DNA of 64,000 bases, taken from Monodelphis domestica. Lineage: Eukaryota > Chordata > Mammalia > Didelphimorphia > Didelphidae. This document shows positions 57,560 to 64,000 of this stretch, piece after piece (position 1 is the stretch's first letter; each line of letters begins with the position of its first letter). The translations under genes and the position numbers were made by a program. The notes below the pieces were generated by a model. It was not told where the DNA came from. It did not search any database and worked only from the letters and a program-made list of their open reading frames with translations. The stretch spans positions 37,089,351 through 37,153,350 of the forward strand of contig NC_077230.1 in the NCBI RefSeq assembly GCF_027887165.1, given 5' to 3'.

Positions 57560-57671
57560 CGGAACCAGGAAAATCTCTTTTTAGCCTTTCCCTCTGTAGG
57601 TTTTCCAGTGCTAATAATCTCTTCCTCCACTACTATTTCATCTTCTTCTTTTTCTTTTTTTATTGGGGTCT
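57560..57671 (-). CDS. SAM-domain gene, third visible exon (acidic-basic linker)
   Basis: Acceptor ttatttttcttag, donor ccg|gtaaga. 112 bp. The leading AG completes the codon left open by the previous exon (GAG). The translation TPIKKEKEEDEIVVEEEIIS, then TGKPTEGKAKKRFSWF, is a highly charged linker with a basic patch (KAKKR) near its end. A second AG two bases later would break phase, so the first is taken as the acceptor. Confidence 0.8.
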
Positions 57672-57837
57672 CTAAGAAAAATAAATAATTCAATGAGTAC
57701 AACAGTACACAAATATTTTACTAGGATTAGCAAGGGACAACAGCAATCTTTCATTGGTTACTATTGCTGACCAAGGCTTAGACATCTTATAAAGTGAAGA
57801 ACCTACCTTTGGCCTTGATTTTAGAGCCAGAAGCCAT

Positions 57838-57960
57838 GAAGTCACAGCTGGGAAGGTAACTATCTGAATATCTTTTCCGGGCCTCGTTTTTCTCACGTAC
57901 AAAATGAAGGGATTAAAGTGGGTGGTCTTTGAGGTTCCTTCTAAGACTGATAATCTAGAA
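57838..57960 (+). mobile_element. MIR-like SINE 3' part
   Basis: The sequence cgtttttctcacgtacaaaa, then atgaagggattaaag and tctttgaggttccttctaag, matches the widespread SINE tail pattern (cctcatctgtaaaatgaggg, ggtcccttccagctc). It is degraded. Confidence 0.6.
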
Positions 57961-58899
57961 TATCTACCAAGAAAATACTAGTCCCGCTGCAAGGGCAGTT
58001 TAAAACAAGTAAAGCTAGATTGAAGAAGACTTAAAAGGATGAGACAGTCAAAAATGTTGATTAATCAGTTGGCAGTGGTGGTAGTGATCCTTATGTTTGA
58101 AAAGTACCAGTGACATCACAGAATAATATCTTAACTTGAGTATGAATTGGATTTAAGTGAGTTGCACAAAATTGTCAGCCTCACTCTTTCTTGCAGAATC
58201 ATCTAAATCCTGTGGCAAGACAAAAGTCTGGATGACTGACACTGAACCTAAATGACTTTAGTGTCTTAGATGTCCAACCAAACTCTACGCACTCCACAGT
58301 GCTTACTTCAGCTACATTCATGGCTACTGAAGCAAATTTTCTCATCCACCTATTCCAGGAGGAGGTCTTCACAAGCCTGGAGTAGATATCAACCTAACTT
58401 AACCCATCTGTTCAGTTTTAACAGGCTGCTCCACATGCTACAACTTCTTGGAACCACAGGTGAGAGCTGAGTGACAAGTAGACACCAAAGGTAGATAAGC
58501 AGCCCTGAAAAGCTTTCAGCAAGCCCTCACACTAGAGGTTCTAATATTCTCTGAACAACAATCATATTAATTGTTGGTACTTGGCAGCCAAAAAAAAGTC
58601 AGCCCCTGAACTACAGCATTCATTTTCCAACTGTTGCTCAATTCACCAGTATTCATTCTTCCAGATCTCAGATTCATAAGGCTGAACCAGATTTCCTTCT
58701 GTTAGCAATGACAGTGATACTCCAAATGTTCACAGATTCACAGTGCAAAAGGAATGCAAGTAATGGACGGCACCCAGGAAAAAGGTTTTCTAATGAACCA
58801 TTTATACAAGTGATATTTATAGCTAAAATAGGAAACCTTCTCTATTTGCCAATAAATAAATTTATGGCATATGGCATATGATAGATATAAACAAATTTT
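57961..58899. other. Intron sequence, unassigned
   Basis: A 66-codon plus frame (58270-58470) has no support. No other feature is seen. Confidence 0.5.
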
Positions 58900-60370
58900 T
58901 GTCTAAAGAATAAATGGGTCAAAGAATGAATCATAGAAACGATCAATAATTTCATTAAAGACAATGATTATAAGGAGACAACATATCAAATTTTTTAGGA
59001 TGTAGCCAAAGCCGTACTTAGAGGAAAATTTACATCTCTTATTGCTTATATCAGGTAAAGTAGAGAAAGAGCAGGTGAATTGGTGATACAACTAAAAATC
59101 CTAGAAAAGGACAAATTTAAAAATCCTCAATTAAACAGCAAATTGGAAATCATGAAAATCAAGCAAGGGATGAATAGATTGAAAGTAAGAAAACCATAGA
59201 ACTAATAAAATAAGACAAATAGTTTGTTTTATGAAAAAATAAAATAAATAAATCATCGGCATACTTGATTAAAAGGGAATTTTGATTTCATTAAATTAAA
59301 AAGGTTTTGCACAAATAAAACAAATGTACTTAAGATTAGAAATGAACAAACAAATTCTGAGGAAAAATTTATAGCAATTTTTGACAAAAGTCTCATTTCT
59401 TAAATATAAAGAGAACTGAGTCAAATTTATAATACACAACATTCCTCAATTGAGAAATGGTCAAAGGATTTGAATAGGCATTTCTCAGAAGAGATTAAAA
59501 CTTTACATAGCCATATTTAAAAAAAATTCCCAATCACTATTGATGAAAGAAATGAAAATTAAGCCAACTCTGAAAAATGATCTCACACCCTTCAGATTAG
59601 CTAACATGACCAAAATGGAAAATGATAAATGTTGAAGAGGTGGGAAAATTGGAACACTAATAAACTTCATTGGTGATAGTGTGAATCGATACAACCATTC
59701 TAGAGACTTATATGAAACAATACCCAAAGGTCTATACAACAATCTCACTAAAGGTTCAGGATCCCAAATGGATCAAAGATAGAATAAAAGGAATTAACTG
59801 TGCCAAAATATTATTATCAACTCTTTTTATAGTGGCAAAGAATTGGAAACTGAGGGGTTGTCCATTATTTAGTGGTTGAATGATCAAGCTGTGGAATATG
59901 GTTGTAATGGATTACTATTATGCCATAAGGAACAATGAACAGGATGAATTCAGAAAAAGTGAGCAGAACAACTATAACTAGAGACTATAACAGAAATATT
60001 ATACAATGATCAACTGTGAAGGACTAAACCATTTTCATTAAGCTTCCAAGGTAACACATGAAGAACATACTATCAATGGTCAAGGAAGCTACAAAAAAAA
60101 ATCTGAGTGTAGATCAAAACTTGACATCTTCTACTATAATAGTTATATTATAAATTATAAGTTATATTATAAATCTTCATGAGATTTCTATTGAATATGT
60201 GTGTTATGTGTCTTTATCATGATGGGAACCATATGGAAATAGGTATTACATGATAGTATGAGTATAACCTATATCAGATTCTTCACCCCCTCAGGTAGGG
60301 AAAGGGAGATGGGGGTATCTGAATTTTAAAATGTCAAAAGAAATGGCCAAAATTATTCCTATAAGTAATA
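58900..60370 (+). mobile_element. Old L1 fragment with internal deletion
   Basis: The left part is the ORF2 region before the RT core (gatcaataatttcattaaag, atgtagccaaagccgtactt, gaggaaaatttacatctctt). At about 59275 it jumps to the ORF2 C-terminus (aaggttttgcacaaataaaa, ctcaattgagaaatggtcaa, tggcaaagaattggaaactg). A purine-rich 3' UTR follows (60280-60330). The RT core is missing. Many substitutions indicate an old copy. Confidence 0.8.
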
Positions 60371-61066
60371 GAATTAAAAAAAAAAAGATTTTGTTGCAAT
60401 GAGACCAACAGAATGTTGATAAACCAAAATGGATGTCATTAAAGTAGGATGGATAATAGACTTTAAACAAAACCATGTCCCAACGATGTAATAAGAAATC
60501 ATATAAAGATTGTCTTCAGGCTACACATGATCATAGAGATTAAAAAAAAGTCTTAGGTGGAAAATAAGTTGATTTTATAGGTCAAATGGATAGTAATAGG
60601 GAAAGAGGAACAAGATCTTTTTCTGTATTATTTCAAAAGAAGGGAAAAGGACTAAATTATAAAAAAAAGCCTGAGCAAAAAAAATTGTACTGAAATCTTT
60701 TCTAAAAGCTTAAGTAATTTAGCAATAGTGTGGCCTGGATGTTGAGAAAATGAGTTTCCTATCACTGCATATTTTGAGGCAGAAGCTAAATGACATTCTG
60801 ACATACATATAGGATAGATTTCTATAGCAATTAAAATGTTATAGTAGAATATTCCCAAGGTCCCTTATAGTTCAATCACCAAGAGAGGGATCAGCAATAG
60901 TTGAGAAAGCCTTATAAAGCAGCTAACATTCTCATTATTAGAGATATGAAGGGAAAAGGAATAGAGACCAGAGATTCGGTGAGTGATAGAAACATTTGTT
61001 CCAAATTTCACTTTTCTATCAGAAAACTTTAGGGTCAAATGTTTTGAGCAAGGATATATGTCTTAC
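60371..61066. other. Intron sequence, unassigned
   Basis: AT-rich. No repeat or exon is recognised. Confidence 0.5.
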
Positions 61067-61277
61067 CTGAATTGAAATCCCCTTGGGCTAATAATTGCCC
61101 TGGTGATAAATCTTCATTTTTTATCTCTTTAGGTTTTATTTTAAATTGTTCTAGTAATAATTCTTCTTCTGGGGCCAATGGTAAAAATGTGCCTTCTTTA
61201 TTTGATTCATCAGGTTTCTGTTCCATATTCACTTTGTATGTGTTCATGTCTTTATATTTGTCTTGAAAAATGTTAGC
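61067..61277 (-). CDS. SAM-domain gene, second visible exon
   Basis: Acceptor ggtaaatttcag, donor cag|gtaaga. 211 bp: 70 codons plus one base, in phase with the exon before it. The sequence is hydrophilic (ANIFQDKYKDMNTYKVNMEQ, then KPDESNKEGTF, LAPEEELLLEQFKIKPKEIK, ending LLAQGDFNS). It is lysine/glutamate rich with a short leucine run and probably unstructured or weakly coiled. An internal ATG (61245-61247) is possible as an alternative start but has no special context. Confidence 0.8.
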
Positions 61278-61469
61278 CTGAAATTTACCAAATGAACCAA
61301 AATAAATCTATTAATTACACGCTATTCAATCCTTTTCCTCTCCAACAGTCACAACCATCTCATTTATTCCTGCTAGCCACTTATCTGACCTCTTTATTCT
61401 CAAATGACCCCTTAAGATCTATTACATTCAAAAACATATGCACAAATTCCATGACTAGTAGCTATTGAG

Positions 61470-61615
61470 TAAAACTAATCAGGATAGGACGAGAGATTTA
61501 CATGAGATTAGAGACAGGGATAGGTTTGGGAACTGAGATGGGGACATGGATAGGAATGGGAAGAGGGAAAGAGATAGGCATGTAGATAGGAATGAGGTTA
61601 GGGATAGAATCCAAA
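61470..61615. repeat. Degenerate purine-rich tandem repeat
   Basis: Imperfect iterations of a 6- to 12-bp gataggnatggg-type motif, such as agagacagggataggtttgg and gggacatggataggaatggg. The remaining intron on either side (61278-61469, 61616-62019) has nothing recognisable. Confidence 0.7.
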
Positions 61616-62019
61616 GCTTAAAAGCTCTCCCAGTTAAGAATTGTGTTTTTCAAGGCAAGGTGACACCTTCACTGCCATTTAGTTGCAGGAAGCTGCCAAA
61701 AGCAGTAAGATGTTACTGACCTGGTGAGCTTCAGACATCCAGGATGGACATCAGGGGGACCACTTCAATACATATCACTTCCTAACACTAGAAAACGAAG
61801 CCTCTCTTCCTGCATAGTTCTGTATATACAGGGGGAAAGACAGTTTCTGCTTCTAGGAGGATTGTAATTTAGTAAAATGGACTCCAAGAGATGTTCAAAA
61901 ACAGTCAGTGGAAATACCATAATAGCTGAGAAATTACAGTGACAAGCCCTTTTGCAAACTAGAAGAATGTTAGAGCAGGTCTGATGAGTAAGTAACCTGG
62001 CCTTAGATAGAGGTATAGA

Positions 62020-62110
62020 TATCGACACATACACACATACACATATATAAATAAATGTGTGCATGAATTTATGTGCATATATATGTATATACTGACACAC
62101 AGATTTACAT
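62020..62110. repeat. (CA/TA)n simple-sequence region
   Basis: acacatacacacatacacat and following TA/TG alternations. A further TA run lies at 62225-62252. Confidence 0.8.
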
Positions 62111-62547
62111 GTGTATAGAAAAAAGGAAAAATGATATTCACTACTAAGAGCTTCTTCCATGTCTGGTCTTCTTGTCCTCAGCTAAGCTCTGGGTATATAA
62201 GATTTATATGACTACAAAGATTAGATATAGATATATGCATATATATATATTATTTTATGGTACTCTGGGAATTAAGTATGGAACCCTCTGGTGTCAGAAT
62301 ATGGAAGGTACTGGGTTTAGACTTTATCCAATGACAACAAGAAAGCCTTGATAATATGTGACCGAGACACTGGGTTTAATCCTCAAATACAAAAAGAATT
62401 TACTGATGTGATAGATGGCAGAACCAGTCTAACTAATCTTTGTGAAATCATTGCCAAATGGCGCTTGCTATCCATTCCATCCATTCTACCACTGAGACCC
62501 CAGGACTTCTGAACCATTCCATCTTGTGCTTCAGCTGAACCTTATTT

Positions 62548-62680
62548 TAAATGTTGTACTTTCCACTTAGAGTATCGAGTAAGAGTGTCTCAAGATCAGG
62601 AAATGTTTCATTTTTTCTATTTATGTTTCCAGAGCTTAGCAGCATTTTGCACACATCCAGAGGTACTTTAATTAGTAGTT
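62548..62680 (+). mobile_element. Possible SINE tail of the gcttagcac type
   Basis: gtttccagagcttagcagca, then ttttgcacacatccag, resembles the family wording ccccagcgcttagcacagtg, gcctggcacatag. The match is weak. The neighbouring 62253-62547 and 62681-63197 are unassigned. Confidence 0.35.
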
Positions 62681-63197
62681 ACAATGATAGCATAAAAGTA
62701 GGGGAAATCGATTGTAAGGCCTACATTCTAGCAGACTTCAGAGGCACATTCACAGAGAAAATAATAATAAAAAAAGCCTGGTGGGCCTTCTTCACTTCAG
62801 AAGGAAGAAAGTTACTGATTCACATCTTAAGACCTAAGAGTAGTTAATAGCTGCAACGGAGTAAGGGAAGCAAGGAAGAAGGATACCCCAGCCGATGATC
62901 CTTTCTCTTGATCAAGTAGTGATAAGTAGAAGTAGGCAGAGAGTAGTGATATGGGAGTTTTGGTCAATTCACCTTTCATAAAGCAGTCCTCTTAGGCCAA
63001 GAAGAGTTTTAGTAAGATTGAAAAGTTTTGTTTGGACTGATCAACAGAATGGATAAATGAAATAGGAAGCATTTATTTCATGCATTATTATGGGCACCAT
63101 TCACACTGATTGCTTTGCTTTCCACCACTTTTATCACTGTGAACACAACTAACATTCAATAAAAGTTGATTAATGGGGAGGAACTGTGCTGTCTTAC

Positions 63198-63285
63198 CTG
63201 CTCAAAGATAGCTTGGATGTTTTTTCTACATCCCTGATCTTCTTCTATTAATATTTTCAGTGCCCCAATAACAAATTTCAGGTCG
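63198..63285 (-). CDS. SAM-domain gene, first exon visible in the window
   Basis: Acceptor ttttcttccacag, donor cag|gtaaga. 88 bp: one base completing a split codon, then 29 codons. They read DLKFVIGALKILIEEDQGC followed by RKNIQAIFEQ, a regular amphipathic pattern suggesting one or two helices. No motif lets me assign a family. Its upstream partner exon must end with two bases of a codon. I found no candidate between 63286 and 64000. Confidence 0.75.
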
Positions 63286-63344
63286 CTGTGGAAGAAAAGG
63301 TAGCGGTTTCATACAACTGGCAATCAAACCATCTTGGAATTAAA

Positions 63345-63445
63345 GAGATTTGGACTCAAGTTCTAGTTCTAGAACCTAGTTGTAAGTTTCCACTAATTAG
63401 TTGTATTAACTTGGGCAAGTCACTTAGCCTTTCTAGGCTAGGTAG
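63345..63445 (+). mobile_element. MIR fragment
   Basis: gatttggactcaagttctag, then acttgggcaagtcacttagc and ctttctaggc, is the MIR core (gggcaagtcacttaacctct). It explains the plus-strand frame at 63288-63515 as non-coding. The rest, to 64000, has nothing recognisable. Confidence 0.75.
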
Positions 63446-64000
63446 GAACATCTATTTGGTTCTCTACCTTTTAGTTCAACATTTTTTAAAATATATGTAT
63501 GCATATATATTTTAAATATCATTCCAGAAATCTATTAGATATCTAAAGTAATTTCTGTAGACCTCTTAAAATTGCAATTGAAATTCTTAGCTCATTAAAT
63601 TCTCTAAAGGTTGTATACAAGTTGTAACCAGTTTTGATGAAGTCCATCCATCATTATCTATGTGACAAGGCAGCACACCCCTAATGAGTTATGATTTTGC
63701 CACTGAAAAAGGTGTTTATGGGCTTTCATAATGATGTTCTTCAGTACAGTCAGAGGGGAAAGGTACAAAAATCAATATAATAGAATATATCTAATAGGCA
63801 AAAACATTAGCTTGAAATGATTCAGTATATCAGAAAGATATTGATTAGATTAACATATGAACTTTAAAAAAATTAACTCTTAACACAAGCAATCAGCAAA
63901 TAAAATAAGCGTAACAAAGACATAGGCAGGGACGTCAAAAATCCTTTTCTCCAATTCCAATAGACTTCTTTTACTCTCATGGAGGCTAATAAATTAAAAG

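Larger units (their letters stand above)
46318..63285 (-). other. Host gene, SAM-domain protein, 3' part (six exons seen)
   Basis: Exons at 63198-63285, 61067-61277, 57560-57671, 56658-56754, 53684-53863 and 46318-46419 all have AG acceptors and GT donors on the minus strand, and every junction keeps codon phase (0, 1, 2, 0, 0 in order). Together they give about 262 residues ending at a TAG. The protein ends in a SAM domain, a small helical module used for protein-protein or RNA contacts. The upstream part is charged and looks disordered. The first exon seen starts mid-codon, so the 5' end of the gene lies beyond 64000 or was not detected. I cannot name the gene. Introns are 1.9, 3.4, 0.8, 2.8 and 7.3 kb. 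Confidence 0.82.

Noticed and set aside
61765-62160. 131-codon minus-strand frame
   Set aside because: Much of it is translated CA/TA simple sequence (CVCVYVSISI-type residues). No splice sites in phase with the gene.

Overview
The window looks like marsupial nuclear DNA. Every interspersed repeat I can place belongs to marsupial families: L1 copies with the marsupial 3' UTR layout, the tRNA-derived SINE1 type, MIR/CORE-type SINEs and one ERV-type solo LTR. I cannot tell the species. There is no prokaryotic gene organisation, no CRISPR array, and I noticed no tRNA or rRNA gene.

Positions 1-39743 are a head-to-tail array of a chimeric unit of about 6.24 kb: six full copies (6236-6239 bp each) and a shortened seventh. 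The array continues off the left edge. Each unit joins three parts: a block of about 2.2 kb of a degenerate satellite (monomers near 250 bp and near 167 bp), a 0.8-kb piece of minus-strand L1 ORF2 truncated at both ends (L1-A), and a 3.2-kb 5'-truncated minus-strand L1 (L1-B) covering the reverse transcriptase remnant, the ORF2 C-terminus and the 3' UTR. Units differ by well under 1 percent by eye. Their shared variants conflict between segments, as expected from unequal crossover and gene conversion. Both L1 pieces lack one aspartate codon of the reverse transcriptase FADD motif.

Positions 39744-46317 are repeat-rich DNA beyond the array: old SINE and LINE relics, a poly-A/GA tract, and a 1.6-kb minisatellite of 42-bp monomers at 44636-46265.

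Positions 46318-63285 hold the one host gene I can support, on the minus strand. It has six exons with consensus splice sites and matching codon phases. They encode about 262 residues of the C-terminal part of a protein ending in a SAM domain. The ORFs are too short to reveal the last exon; it was found from its splice acceptor and phase. Its 3' end lies about 50 bp from the minisatellite. The last intron (7.3 kb) holds a nested stack of insertions: a plus-strand SINE1 interrupted by a 205-bp L1 3'-UTR piece, then by a 4.4-kb internally deleted L1, then by a minus-strand SINE1 that is itself split by a solo LTR. The other introns contain older L1 and SINE fragments. From 63286 to 64000 there is one MIR fragment and no exon I can support.
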